Source of the DNA: Bacteroides fragilis
GTDB taxonomy: Bacteria; Bacteroidota; Bacteroidia; Bacteroidales; DTGW01
Reading direction: 5' to 3'
Assembly (NCBI GenBank): GCA_945889005.1
Contig: CAMDBI010000015.1
Location: forward strand, 25,362 to 89,361
Length of the DNA: 64,000 bases
The notes under the pieces: generated by a model
The model's input: only the letters and a program-made list of their open reading frames with translations
Databases searched by the model: none
What the model was told of the DNA's origin: nothing
Shown: piece after piece, positions 1-8,097 of the stretch
Layout of the letters: each line of letters begins with the position of its first letter
Position numbering within the stretch: the stretch's first letter is position 1
Translations under genes and position numbers: made by a program

Positions 1-800
1 CGACCCAAGATAGTGGCATGTGAGTAAATTGTAACTTCGTCTTCGACAATTGGGTGGCGTGGTATACCTTTTATTGGGTTGCCCTGTGCATCGACCGGAA
101 AACTCTTGGCTCCCAGCGTTACACCCTGATACAACATAACATTATTGCCAATTATACACGTTTCACCTATTACAATTCCTGTGCCGTGGTCTATAGTAAA
201 GTAGTCGCCAATGCTTGCCCCCGGATGAATATCGATACCTGTTTCGGAATGTGCCATCTCAGAAATAATACGAGGTATTATCGGAACGCCCAATTTAAAA
301 AAAGAATTGGCTATTCGATAGTTTGTAATTGCTTTAATTCCCGGGTATGCAAATATTATTTCGCCATACGATTTCGCTGCCGGATCGTTCAAAAAAGTAG
401 CATGCACATCTTTTGATAATTTTTCGCGCAGAAAAGGCAATTGTTCAATATACTTCAATGCAATGCTGTCTCCATCTGCTTTACATTCGTTGCAGCTAGC
501 ATCAAATTGGTTGTCGCAATTGAAGCAAAACCCATTATTTATTTGCCGAACAAGTAGTTTGTAAAGATTATCGACATTGACACCCAGATAATATTTCATG
601 GAGTCTGGCTTTATTGCTTGATTACCAAAAAAACCCGGAAATAAAATCTCTCTTGTTAAATCGACAATTTCTTTAATTGCATTGACCGACAGTATTTCTT
701 GATTTTTTAATGGATGATGATAGCTGCTTTCATACGATTTGGGGTCAGATAATGTCTTTATTACTTTGCCCAGTTCATGGGAAATATGTTGTGCATTCAT
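1..800 (-). CDS. cysE: serine O-acetyltransferase (3' end cut by window edge)
   Basis: Not in the ORF track because it runs off the window; I translated the minus strand from the ATG at 800 and the frame stays open to base 1 (about 266 codons). It transfers acetyl from acetyl-CoA to serine, giving O-acetylserine for cysteine synthesis. After an N-terminal helical region with a cluster of cysteines (CDNQFDASCNEC-like) comes the left-handed beta-helix with IHPGASIG, IDHGTGIVIGET and LGAKSFP, the hexapeptide repeat signature of SATases. The long N-terminus fits the longer EpsC-like form. An APS reductase lies 0.5 kb away on the opposite strand, so both divergent genes serve sulfur assimilation. 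The last C-terminal residues are missing from the window. Confidence 0.9.
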   Translation of the reverse strand, partial: MNAQHISHELGKVIKTLSDPKSYESSYHHPLKNQEILSVNAIKEIVDLTREILFPGFFGNQAIKPDSMKYYLGVNVDNLYKLLVRQINNGFCFNCDNQFDASCNECKADGDSIALKYIEQLPFLREKLSKDVHATFLNDPAAKSYGEIIFAYPGIKAITNYRIANSFFKLGVPIIPRIISEMAHSETGIDIHPGASIGDYFTIDHGTGIVIGETCIIGNNVMLYQGVTLGAKSFPVDAQGNPIKGIPRHPIVEDEVTIYSHATILG

Positions 801-990
801 AGAGAATGATTTTTTAATAATTAAGATATGGAAAATTGAAACAAAAAAAATCGAATGTTGTTTATTTACAACATCGACAACAACAAAATGAAAATGCTAT
901 GAAGGAAAGGTGAAGCATTTGAAAAGTAATTTTTTACAAAAATACAAAACTGATTGAAATAACAAATTATTTTGTAATTTATTATTTATA

Positions 991-1161
991 GGGCATCTCT
1001 AAAAACTGCTTTTTTGCTACGCTGAGCCCTTCGGGGTTCTTTGTTAGACTTCATTTTTAAAGTCCTCATTTCGGCTGTCGCTCAGTGAAACACATTTACT
1101 GTAGTAAACTCAGGGTTTAAAAATTCGTCCGCCTCAAAAAATCGAGTTTTTAGAGACGCCC
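991..1161. mobile_element. MITE-like element with terminal inverted repeats
   Basis: 171 bp bounded by imperfect inverted repeats: left GGGCATCTCTAAAAACT, right end read in reverse GGGCGTCTCTAAAAACT (16 of 17 match). The interior has no ORF of note and no transposase, and is richer in GC than its AT-rich surroundings. It lies in the gap between cysE and cysH. I see no convincing target-site duplication (left flank ends TTTATA, right flank begins ACAAGT). Most likely a non-autonomous derivative of an IS; the parental IS is not in the window. Confidence 0.65.
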
Positions 1162-1261
1162 ACAAGTCGAAGTAATTGAAAAATCTAGATTCAAAAAGTT
1201 TTGCTGGACAACAATGTTAAATTTTGAATTAAATTTTGAACTTTTTTGCTAAAAAATTTGT

Positions 1262-1269
1262 TAGTTTTG
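1262..1269 (+). promoter_or_regulatory. Bacteroidetes-type -7 box of cysH
   Basis: TAGTTTTG matches TAnnTTTG and ends 18 bases before the chosen cysH ATG. Upstream TTG triplets exist, but spacing (13 or 23) is off the usual value, so this rests on the -7 box alone. It supports starting cysH at 1288 rather than at the TTG at 1246, which would lie upstream of the box. Confidence 0.35.
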
Positions 1270-1287
1270 AAGTTTAATAGATTTTGT

Positions 1288-2001
1288 ATGCAAACCGAAC
1301 AAATAAACCATTGGAATGACTATTTCAAATCGGCTACTCCAAAAGAAGTAATAAGCTATTTTGCCGATTTGTACAAAGGACGTATTGCTTTGGCATCGAG
1401 TCTTGGTGCAGAAGATCAAGTGCTTACCGAAATGATTTGCAGCATCGACAAAACAATCAACATATTCACACTTGATACAGGACGATTGTTTCCCGAATCG
1501 TACCAATTGATTGACGATACAAATAAAAAATACGTCATAAACATTGACATATACTTTCCCGATTCTGCGAAAGTAGAACAGATGGTAAAGACTAAAGGTG
1601 TCAATTTGTTTTACGACAGTGTTGAAAACCGCAAACAATGTTGTAATGTACGAAAAATTGAACTTTTGAAACGAGCCATGTGCAAGCTCGATATTTGGAT
1701 TTGTGGCTTGCGTAAAGATCAATCTATTACTCGGTTTTCGTCGAAGCTTGTCGAATGGGACGATGCCAATGGACTAATTAAAATTAATCCATTAATTAAC
1801 TGGACTGAAAAGCAAGTATGGGACTATATAAAACAAAAAAACATACCTTATAATACCTTACACGACAAAGGATTTCCGAGTATTGGTTGTCAACCATGCA
1901 CCCGTGCAATCGAAAAAGGAGAAGATGTACGTGCCGGTCGTTGGTGGTGGGAAATGCCCGAACATAAAGAATGCGGTTTACACAACAGACCCAATAAATA
2001 G
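1288..2001 (+). CDS. cysH: assimilatory adenylyl-sulfate (APS) reductase, [4Fe-4S] type
   Basis: Reduces APS (possibly PAPS) to sulfite with thioredoxin as electron donor in the cytoplasm. The 237-residue protein has the PP-loop-like ASSLGAEDQV near residue 35 and a DTGRLFPE segment. Cysteine pairs QCC (about 116) and CQPC (about 205) are the four ligands expected for the [4Fe-4S] cluster that marks the APS-using branch, and the C-terminal ECGLH carries the catalytic cysteine. I start at the ATG at 1288 because homology begins there and a -7 box lies between it and the TTG at 1246 used in the ORF track. ATP sulfurylase genes are not in the window. The family call is firm; APS rather than PAPS is inferred from the cysteine pairs. 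Confidence 0.92.
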   Translation: MQTEQINHWNDYFKSATPKEVISYFADLYKGRIALASSLGAEDQVLTEMICSIDKTINIFTLDTGRLFPESYQLIDDTNKKYVINIDIYFPDSAKVEQMVKTKGVNLFYDSVENRKQCCNVRKIELLKRAMCKLDIWICGLRKDQSITRFSSKLVEWDDANGLIKINPLINWTEKQVWDYIKQKNIPYNTLHDKGFPSIGCQPCTRAIEKGEDVRAGRWWWEMPEHKECGLHNRPNK

Positions 2002-2025
2002 TTGATAATTGATAGTTGGTAATTG
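1999..2025. repeat. short-period intergenic repeat downstream of cysH
   Basis: TAGTTGATAATTGATAGTTGG-like sequence, about 2-3 imperfect copies of a TTGATAATTGATAG unit starting in the cysH stop codon. It is one of several low-complexity tracts of similar style in this window. Confidence 0.4.
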
Positions 2026-2070
2026 TTTTGAAATGAAAAATACAAACTTGGCTAATTAAAATAAAAAGCT

Positions 2071-2934
2071 TTATTCCAGTATTTTAATTAGTTTTTTCAA
2101 CCGCTCAATTTTATCGTTTTGATTTGTCGATTCGTACGAACTAATTAAATATCTGAGTGTTCTTTCAATTATTTGAACATTGCTGCATGGTATAAAATAT
2201 TTCTCATCTGAATCTATTTTTTGTTGTTTCAAAAAATAATCAATTTCTCTTTTCCCCAAAATAGCCCCTTTGTTGTAAGGATTGGCATAAAAAATAACAG
2301 AATTAGAAATATCGTTTACTTGCAAATCTTTATAAGCAACTATAAAGTTCTTGGGAAGATTGACTCCATATATAGGTATTTCAAGCTTCTGAGATACAAC
2401 TATGTATATAATTGCCAATGTTATTGGACTACCCTTACGTGTTTCTATTACATGATTGATATAATAATTATTGGGGGCATAATAATTACTATAATTTCCA
2501 GAATACTTATGAATGTTGAAAAAGATGTGATTAATTAGTCTAATTTTTTCTAAAGGTGTAAGACTAAAATTCATAACTGCTTCAATATCATTTTTTATTT
2601 TTTCAATATACAATAGAATAAATTCATATTTAAGAGAAGGAAACTGATATTTCGAAACAATAAAAGCTCCAAATAGTAAGTCTTTACAACCATTATTTAC
2701 CCAATTTTGAAGATCATTTTTCACTTCTTCAAATTGAAGATCCTGTATTATTGTTTCAATTTTTGTTTGTAACGACAAATTTATAGTTGTTTCCCAAGCT
2801 TTCTCTAAAGAAGGCACAATCTGAGTTCCTATTTCTACAAGTCTATTCAAAACAGCTGCTTGAACACCTTGGTCATTGTCATCGAGCAAATCTATTAGGG
2901 CTTTTATTTCAGCCTCACTTACTGTTGAATTCAT
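2071..2934 (-). CDS. SirB1-like transglutaminase-fold protein
   Basis: 287-residue soluble protein. The N-terminal third (about 1-75) looks like helical HEAT-type repeats (LLDDNDQGVQAAVLNRLVEIG). The middle (about 130-210) matches the SirB1 transglutaminase-like domain: INHIFFN, then a YYINHVIETRKGSPITLAIIY-type segment and the following PIYGVNLP. SirB1-like proteins often lack the full Cys-His-Asp triad; I see no Cys at the usual position (serine in GSPIT), so enzymatic activity is doubtful. No signal peptide. Divergently placed from the exported-protein locus to its right and convergent with cysH. Its role is unknown. Confidence 0.7.
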   Translation of the reverse strand: MNSTVSEAEIKALIDLLDDNDQGVQAAVLNRLVEIGTQIVPSLEKAWETTINLSLQTKIETIIQDLQFEEVKNDLQNWVNNGCKDLLFGAFIVSKYQFPSLKYEFILLYIEKIKNDIEAVMNFSLTPLEKIRLINHIFFNIHKYSGNYSNYYAPNNYYINHVIETRKGSPITLAIIYIVVSQKLEIPIYGVNLPKNFIVAYKDLQVNDISNSVIFYANPYNKGAILGKREIDYFLKQQKIDSDEKYFIPCSNVQIIERTLRYLISSYESTNQNDKIERLKKLIKILE

Positions 2935-3042
2935 AATTCAAAGCTACTTTAAATAGTCATTTCAAATCTAAATAAATTTCATTAATTGAATTAATATATT
3001 CAAATTTTATTCGAACATCAAAAGAATATTTTTTTGTTCCGA

Positions 3043-3072
3043 TTGAAATAAGAAAAAATAATTCTACTTTTA
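3043..3072 (+). promoter_or_regulatory. promoter of the exported-protein locus
   Basis: TTG at 3043, exactly 19 bases, then TACTTTTA at 3065-3072, matching the Bacteroidetes consensus TTG-N19-TAnnTTTG except the final base. This would start transcription near 3079, leaving a leader of about 50 bases before the ATG at 3130. Confidence 0.5.
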
Positions 3073-3129
3073 TCTTTTAATTTCATCAACAAACCTAATT
3101 CATAGTAAAACTTTATTAACTCTTTAACA

Positions 3130-4827
3130 ATGAAAAGAAAACTTATTCTTTTTTTTATTGGAATAACTTTACACACATTTTCTTATTCTCAAAATGTTGC
3201 AGGAACAGCAGTAAACACCCGCGACGACAATCCTTACAAAAAATACCTGCGCCCTTCTTTAACTGTATTGTATATTTCGAAAGAAGACGAACGTGCCAAA
3301 CGAATGCAAAAGGTTTTTGAAACTGCTAAAATACCCGACAAATTTAACGATAACAATCTGCCAACGAGATCGTTACAAGCCAATACCATAACGTTTAATT
3401 TTACAAAGGATTTAGAAAATACACTTACACAAAATGTGTCGCGCGAATTGATTGCACGTTGGTTTTCACGTAACAATAAAGGCGAATTCTCTATGGATTT
3501 AATTGCCGAGCGTGGTCTTTACAATGCTACAGATGCCGATGTTATGAAAGCTCAGGCTTCGCAACGAAAACTTGATTTGTTGCGCGATGCCGGCGAAAAT
3601 CTTATAGATCGAAGTTATATAGTTGTTTACGATGTTTATAACATTAAAAAGCTATCGGAAACGGGTAATACCAGCGGTCTTTTGGGCGAAAGAGAAGGCT
3701 ATCAATGCGAATTTAAAACCTATCTTTACAAACTCGACTGGACCGACTCTGTAGCCGCTATTTTTTATAACACCATGTGGGTCGATGCCGGAAGTTTCGA
3801 TTTCAAAAAAACAGAAATGTTCAACATGGCAAGCTTCCCTATCAAATTTGTGGGTCAAGCACCAGTAACAATGAACAGAGTTACAAGTGCACAATACAAA
3901 GATCCCGCAATTAACCCCGTTAAGCTTAGTGACGATGAACTTTTTGCTGGTTTATACGACGAAATAATGCTATATTCGGGAGTAGGTTTAGCCAAATTAA
4001 ACGAAGATTTTAAAGTAAAAGCACCAATATTTACAACTGGTCCAATTACAGCTAAAATTGGTTTAAAAGAAGGACTGTCGGTCGACAAGCGTTTTTTTGC
4101 TTACGAAATGCAGTTAGATAAAAATGGGAACCGCAAAGCTGTTAGAAAGGGTGTTGTTCGTGCCGGAAATAAAATTAGCGACAACAGAGGTGTATCGACC
4201 GGGAAAAGCGAAGCATCGTCTTTTTATCAAGTATATGGCAAACGCCTTTACCCAGGAATGATTTTGCAGGAAAACCCCGATTGGGGTATGGGCTTTATGC
4301 TTGGTTGGGGCAACACGCTTGGTATTGGTCATGGTCTCAATGCTACCATTGAGTCAAATGTCTCGATGTGGGCTGGTAAGAATGGAAAAATTGCTCCAGG
4401 TATCAAAGTCTACTTAAATGGTAATTTAAGTGCTACTGACCTCACTGTTAAAATCCAAAATGTAGATTCGACATATTCTGTTGTCGGTGGAGCTGCGGTT
4501 GGAGTTAGTAAAGACCTCAATTTTATGCATTACTTTGTTCTAACTCCATTTGTGGGAGGAGGGCTTGAGTTTTTACAGAATAAAAATATTAACGATGATC
4601 CTCAATACGATGAAGCAAAGTATAACACTTATTTTGCACAAGTAGGGTCCCGATTTGGAATCAGCATTTTGCATAACGTCCAATTAGTTGGCAATTTCTC
4701 ATTAAATGCAACAATAATGGGAAGACCAACAGAAAAAGGTACAGGTACAGAATCTGTTGCCGAAGAAATTGCCAAAAAGCGTGGATCTAACTCTCAGCTT
4801 ATGATTGGTATTAGATTTCAATACTAA
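3130..4827 (+). CDS. exported outer-membrane-type protein of unknown function
   Basis: 565 residues with a clear signal peptide (MKRKLILFFIGITLHTFSYS, cleavage before Q). I do not recognise the family. Residues about 40-250 are a mixed alpha/beta region containing TFNFTKDLENTLTQ and LIDRSYIVVYDVY. About 300-345 resembles the small beta domain seen at the end of FlgT/CsgG-like proteins (AKIGLKEGLSVDKRFFAYE). The last 170 residues are alternating short strands ending in RFQY, an aromatic-terminated beta-barrel signature, so I infer an outer-membrane anchor. First of four co-directional genes; gap of 64 bases to the next. The neighbours suggest a joint role at the cell envelope, but nothing in the sequence fixes a function. 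Confidence 0.6.
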   Translation: MKRKLILFFIGITLHTFSYSQNVAGTAVNTRDDNPYKKYLRPSLTVLYISKEDERAKRMQKVFETAKIPDKFNDNNLPTRSLQANTITFNFTKDLENTLTQNVSRELIARWFSRNNKGEFSMDLIAERGLYNATDADVMKAQASQRKLDLLRDAGENLIDRSYIVVYDVYNIKKLSETGNTSGLLGEREGYQCEFKTYLYKLDWTDSVAAIFYNTMWVDAGSFDFKKTEMFNMASFPIKFVGQAPVTMNRVTSAQYKDPAINPVKLSDDELFAGLYDEIMLYSGVGLAKLNEDFKVKAPIFTTGPITAKIGLKEGLSVDKRFFAYEMQLDKNGNRKAVRKGVVRAGNKISDNRGVSTGKSEASSFYQVYGKRLYPGMILQENPDWGMGFMLGWGNTLGIGHGLNATIESNVSMWAGKNGKIAPGIKVYLNGNLSATDLTVKIQNVDSTYSVVGGAAVGVSKDLNFMHYFVLTPFVGGGLEFLQNKNINDDPQYDEAKYNTYFAQVGSRFGISILHNVQLVGNFSLNATIMGRPTEKGTGTESVAEEIAKKRGSNSQLMIGIRFQY

Positions 4828-4891
4828 AAAATTTTTAACATAGAAATAACAATTAAATTGTAAATATTTATTAACCTAAATTTCATCTATT

Positions 4892-5419
4892 ATGAAAAGC
4901 AAATTTTTAATTTTCACGCTCAGCGTGTTTTTTATTTCAATGTGCGTATCGAGTTTTAGCCAACCTGTTGCTAAGTACAAAGCAAAAAGAGACATGGAAG
5001 CTTACCGTTACGAAATCGAATGTGTTGGTATTGGTGTTCAGGGCACTTATTTAATCAAAGTATGGACGTATTCTAAAAAACCTAAAGTTGCCATTATGCA
5101 ATCGAAGAAAAACGCTGTTCACGGAGTTATTTTCAAAGGATTTGCCGGTGGTGGTCAAGGATGTACTTCGCAAAAAGCGTTGGCAAACAATCCAGCCATT
5201 GAAGAAGAAAAAGCAGAATTTTTTGATGGTTTCTTCGACGATCGTGGCGGTTTCAACCGGTATGTTGCTGTTTCGAACGATGGTGCCTTAGATTCGGGCG
5301 ATGTATTGAAAGTTGGAAAGGAATATAAAATTGGAGTTGTAGTATCGGTTATGAAGGACGATCTGCGCAAAGAACTTGAAGCAGCCGGTATTGTTAGAGG
5401 ACTCGATTCTGGCTTTTAA
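4892..5419 (+). CDS. exported protein of unknown function
   Basis: 175 residues with a signal peptide ending in SSFSQP. The mature part (about 150 residues) begins VAKYKAKRDMEAYRYEIECVGIG and looks all-beta in its first half; a glycine-rich GFAGGGQGC segment (about 90) precedes an acidic stretch. Two mature cysteines (ECVG and QGC) could form a disulfide. I do not recognise the family. Second gene of the 3.1-7.4 kb set, with an 86-base gap to the next ORF. Confidence 0.55.
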   Translation: MKSKFLIFTLSVFFISMCVSSFSQPVAKYKAKRDMEAYRYEIECVGIGVQGTYLIKVWTYSKKPKVAIMQSKKNAVHGVIFKGFAGGGQGCTSQKALANNPAIEEEKAEFFDGFFDDRGGFNRYVAVSNDGALDSGDVLKVGKEYKIGVVVSVMKDDLRKELEAAGIVRGLDSGF

Positions 5420-5505
5420 TTCACTTTCATATTAATTGCAACCAAGTTTTCAGAACAAATACATTGTCTGAATAAATAAATTTTAAAATCAAAAAATCAA
5501 AAAAA

Positions 5506-6450
5506 ATGAGAAAACTTATATTTTCAATAGCGCTTATATTAATCTCAGTTAGCGCTTTTAGTCAAGCAAAGAAACCAACCCTTATGGTTGTACCCAGCGA
5601 CAATTGGTGTAAACAAAATGGCTATATGCTTACATTCGACAACCAGGGCACACAAGAAGAACTTCCCGATTATAAAAAAGCAGTTCAAGGAAGTAGCGAC
5701 TTACTCTTAGTTACAGCCAAAATAAGCCAGTTAATGGCCGACAGAGGTTTCCCATGTAAATTGCTCGAACAGGAATTGAAAAAACTTTCTGCTGAAAGTG
5801 CCGAAAATGCAATGCTTACAAGCAAACAAGGTGGCTCAGTTGCCGAAAGTCCGATCGATATGTTAAACAAAACAGCCAAAGCCGATATTGTTATTCAAGT
5901 TACTTGGACTGTTAATGTTACCGGACCAAAGAAATCGATTACATTTGTATTACAAGGAATTGACCCATATACTGGAAAGCAAATATCTTCTGCATCAGGA
6001 ACAGGAGCTCCTTCGTTTTCTGCAGAATTGGCAATACTTCTCGAAGAAGCAGTATTGGCTCATATCGACAATTACAATGTACAATTACAAGCCCATTTCG
6101 ACGATATGTTCAAAAATGGTCGCGAAATCATTGTCCGTATCAAGAAATTTGACTCATGGGCCGACGACCTCGAAACAGAAGTAGATGGTAAAGAAATTAG
6201 TGTGCACCTCGAAGAATGGATGCAAAAAAACACCGTTAGTGGACGTTTCAGCACTTCAGATGCATCTGCCAACATGATGTTGTTTGAACAAGTTCGCATT
6301 CCAATTTACGATGCAAACAACAAAGCGCTCGATGCTCGTGGTTTTTGCAGAGGCATTCAAACATTTTTGAAAAATCCACCTTTCAATGTTACCAGCAAAC
6401 TAATGATGAAAGGATTAGGACAAGCAACCATTGTAATCGGTGATAAATAA
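5506..6450 (+). CDS. exported DUF6175-like protein
   Basis: 314 residues with a signal peptide (MRKLIFSIALILISVSAFSQ). The mature part opens KKPTLMVVPSDNWC, followed by a region about 55-115 predicted helical and LNKTAKADIVIQVTWTV near 125. From memory this pattern (periplasmic, MVVPSD start, ADI-V-TW strand) fits the DUF6175 family of Bacteroidetes; I am moderately sure of the label and no function is known. The fold resembles nucleotide-free CsgG/TolB N-terminal-type domains (short parallel strands and helices), an inference only. It is followed after only 10 bases by the next gene, so the two are co-transcribed. Confidence 0.6.
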   Translation: MRKLIFSIALILISVSAFSQAKKPTLMVVPSDNWCKQNGYMLTFDNQGTQEELPDYKKAVQGSSDLLLVTAKISQLMADRGFPCKLLEQELKKLSAESAENAMLTSKQGGSVAESPIDMLNKTAKADIVIQVTWTVNVTGPKKSITFVLQGIDPYTGKQISSASGTGAPSFSAELAILLEEAVLAHIDNYNVQLQAHFDDMFKNGREIIVRIKKFDSWADDLETEVDGKEISVHLEEWMQKNTVSGRFSTSDASANMMLFEQVRIPIYDANNKALDARGFCRGIQTFLKNPPFNVTSKLMMKGLGQATIVIGDK

Positions 6451-6460
6451 AAAATAAAAC

Positions 6461-7435
6461 ATGAGAAAATTATTAATTATAGCACTTGCAGCATTGGTTT
6501 TACCAATGTTGCATGCCCAGAACAACGAAACGAAGGCCGATGACTATTCGCGCATAGCATTGCACTCGTACGTTCCAGAAATTGGCGAAATGCCAGCTGC
6601 TGCAAAAAATATATTGAAGAACAAGCTCGATCAGGTTGCTACCCAGTCGGGTGCTGGTGGAGGTTCTGCCAATCCTCGATTTGTAATTACTGCAAATATT
6701 ACAGTTTTGACTAAAGATATAACAGCCACAGCTCCTCCTATGACTGCACTTACACTAGATATTATGTTTTTTGTTGGCGATGCCCAAACTATGACCAAAT
6801 ATGCAAGTGCATCGATTCAAGCAAAAGGTGTTGGAGCAAACGAAACAAAGGCATATATTGAAGCTCTTAAAACTGTAAAAGCAGCTGCTCCCGAACTGAA
6901 AGTGATGGTCGAAACCGGCAAGAAAAAAATTGTAGAATATTACAATTCGCAATGCGATTTTATTTTGAAAAAAGCCGAATCGCTTGCAGCACAAAACCAA
7001 TACGGCGCAGCAATTTTTGAACTCAGTTCGGTTCCCGATGTTTGTAAAGAATGTTACTCACAAGCAATGGACGCTGTAACACCTATTTACAAAAAATATA
7101 GAGATCAGGTATGTGCTCAGAAATTGAATGAAGCAAAAACAGCTTGGGCTGGGGCTCAAAATGCCGAAGGTGCAGCAAAAGCATCAACTATACTTAAAGA
7201 TATTGATCCGGAAGCAGCATGTGTTCCCGATGTTAATACTTTTGTAAGTGAAGTAAAAGCCAAAGTTCTCGAACTCGAAAAACGCGACTGGGACTTTGCT
7301 ATGAAGGTATTCGATACTTCTGTTGATATCGAAAAACAACGCATTGAAGCTGCTCGTGAAGTTGGTGTTGAATTTGGTAAAAACCAACCCGAAACAGTTT
7401 ATAAAATGGATGCTTGGTTTGGTGGTGCGAAATAA
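6461..7435 (+). CDS. exported protein with TPR-like helices, unknown function
   Basis: 324 residues with a signal peptide (MRKLLIIALAALVLPMLHAQ). Residues about 30-130 form a beta-rich domain (RFVITANITVLTKDITATAPP), and from about 150 the protein is helical with TPR-like spacing (AESLAAQNQYGAAIFELSSV) and cysteines at KECYSQ, DQVCAQ and AACVP. Ten bases after the DUF6175-like gene and followed by a strong terminator, so it closes the operon. I do not recognise the family; by context it likely works with the preceding exported protein. Confidence 0.6.
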   Translation: MRKLLIIALAALVLPMLHAQNNETKADDYSRIALHSYVPEIGEMPAAAKNILKNKLDQVATQSGAGGGSANPRFVITANITVLTKDITATAPPMTALTLDIMFFVGDAQTMTKYASASIQAKGVGANETKAYIEALKTVKAAAPELKVMVETGKKKIVEYYNSQCDFILKKAESLAAQNQYGAAIFELSSVPDVCKECYSQAMDAVTPIYKKYRDQVCAQKLNEAKTAWAGAQNAEGAAKASTILKDIDPEAACVPDVNTFVSEVKAKVLELEKRDWDFAMKVFDTSVDIEKQRIEAAREVGVEFGKNQPETVYKMDAWFGGAK

Positions 7436-7455
7436 ACATTTAATTTAACCAAATA

Positions 7456-7498
7456 AAAAAAACCGATGTCCCCAATCTAGATGGGCATCGGTTTTTTT
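7456..7498 (+). terminator. intrinsic terminator of the exported-protein operon
   Basis: Stem ACCGATG-t-CCC paired with GGG-CATCGGT, loop about 10 bases, A-tract before and eight Ts after. Lies 20 bases past the stop at 7435. Confidence 0.85.
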
Positions 7499-7504
7499 TA
7501 TATT

Positions 7505-7826
7505 TTAACGCTTCTTACTCCCCGAATTTTCGAAATGCTCGAATGGGCATGAATAAACTCTTAAAACTTCAATTTGTTCATTAGTGATGCGATAGATAAT
7601 GAGGTGTGAATCAAGTTATATTTCTGTAAATGCGACTTTTTGTAGGAATATGACGACATTCGGGATATAAGAGGTAATTGTCGTTTAAATTGTATGTTAA
7701 AGTCAATATTCGTTTTTTGTGTTCTTCAGCTGCACGAAGTCCGAAAGTTTCAACACCGTATTCAAAAATACTCCGAATATCCAATTCAATATTAGAACTT
7801 AGCAGTACCCTTTTTCTTGTTTCCAT
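7505..7826 (-). pseudogene. ParE/RelE-family toxin with frameshift
   Basis: The ORF track stops after 71 residues (METRKRVLLSS to RIYRNIT). Reading on one base out of frame, the sequence continues LDSHLIIYRITNEQIEVLRVYS, the C-terminal strands of ParE-type toxins, ending at a stop at 7505-7507. The break lies at about 7611-7620 (sequence ATATAACTTGATT on the minus strand); one extra or two missing bases explain it. Toxin starts inside the antitoxin 3' end (28-base overlap), typical of such modules. Probably inactive unless the break is a sequencing error or is bypassed. Confidence 0.7.
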
Positions 7827-8014
7827 TTATCAAAGCGACTTTCAAATTCATCAATTGTATAAAATGGTCCCTTTTCAGCTTCTTTAATTCCTGCAATAAA
7901 CTCTTCATGAGTAAGCTTAACACCAGGACGTGTCCAGTTTTTTTCTTTTGTTGTCGCAGTTTTCATTTCAGAACTTTTTTTCAAAATTAATTCTTTGTTA
8001 TCAAAAATTTTCAT
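7799..8014 (-). CDS. putative antitoxin paired with the ParE-like gene
   Basis: 71 residues. The N-terminal half is lysine-rich and probably unstructured; the C-terminal half (THEEFIAGIKEAEKGPFYTIDEF) looks like the toxin-binding tail of ParD/RelB-type antitoxins, including the KGPFYTIDEF motif common in Bacteroidetes antitoxins. No clear DNA-binding domain can be seen at the N-terminus. It precedes and overlaps the toxin gene by 28 bases. Still open although the toxin is broken. Confidence 0.65.
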   Translation of the reverse strand: MKIFDNKELILKKSSEMKTATTKEKNWTRPGVKLTHEEFIAGIKEAEKGPFYTIDEFESRFDKWKQEKGYC

Positions 8015-8031
8015 TTTACGATCGGAATCAT

Positions 8032-8077
8032 AAACAAAAAAGCCACTATTCTCTCGGTAATAATGAGAATAGTGGCT
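8032..8077 (-). terminator. intrinsic terminator downstream of the LPP20-like gene
   Basis: Perfect 13-bp stem AGCCACTATTCTC / GAGAATAGTGGCT with an 11-base loop; on the minus strand it is followed by a T-rich tract (GTGGCTTTTTTG). It terminates the minus-strand gene ending at 8098. A weaker T run on the plus side could make it bidirectional. Confidence 0.8.
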
Positions 8078-8097
8078 TCATGTTTTTTATTAAGAAA

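Noticed and set aside
54-416. ORF on plus strand, 120 aa
   Set aside because: Antisense shadow of the cysE reading frame; no homology or start signal.
1246-2001. Upstream TTG start for cysH
   Set aside because: Homology begins at 1288 and a -7 box lies between the two starts.
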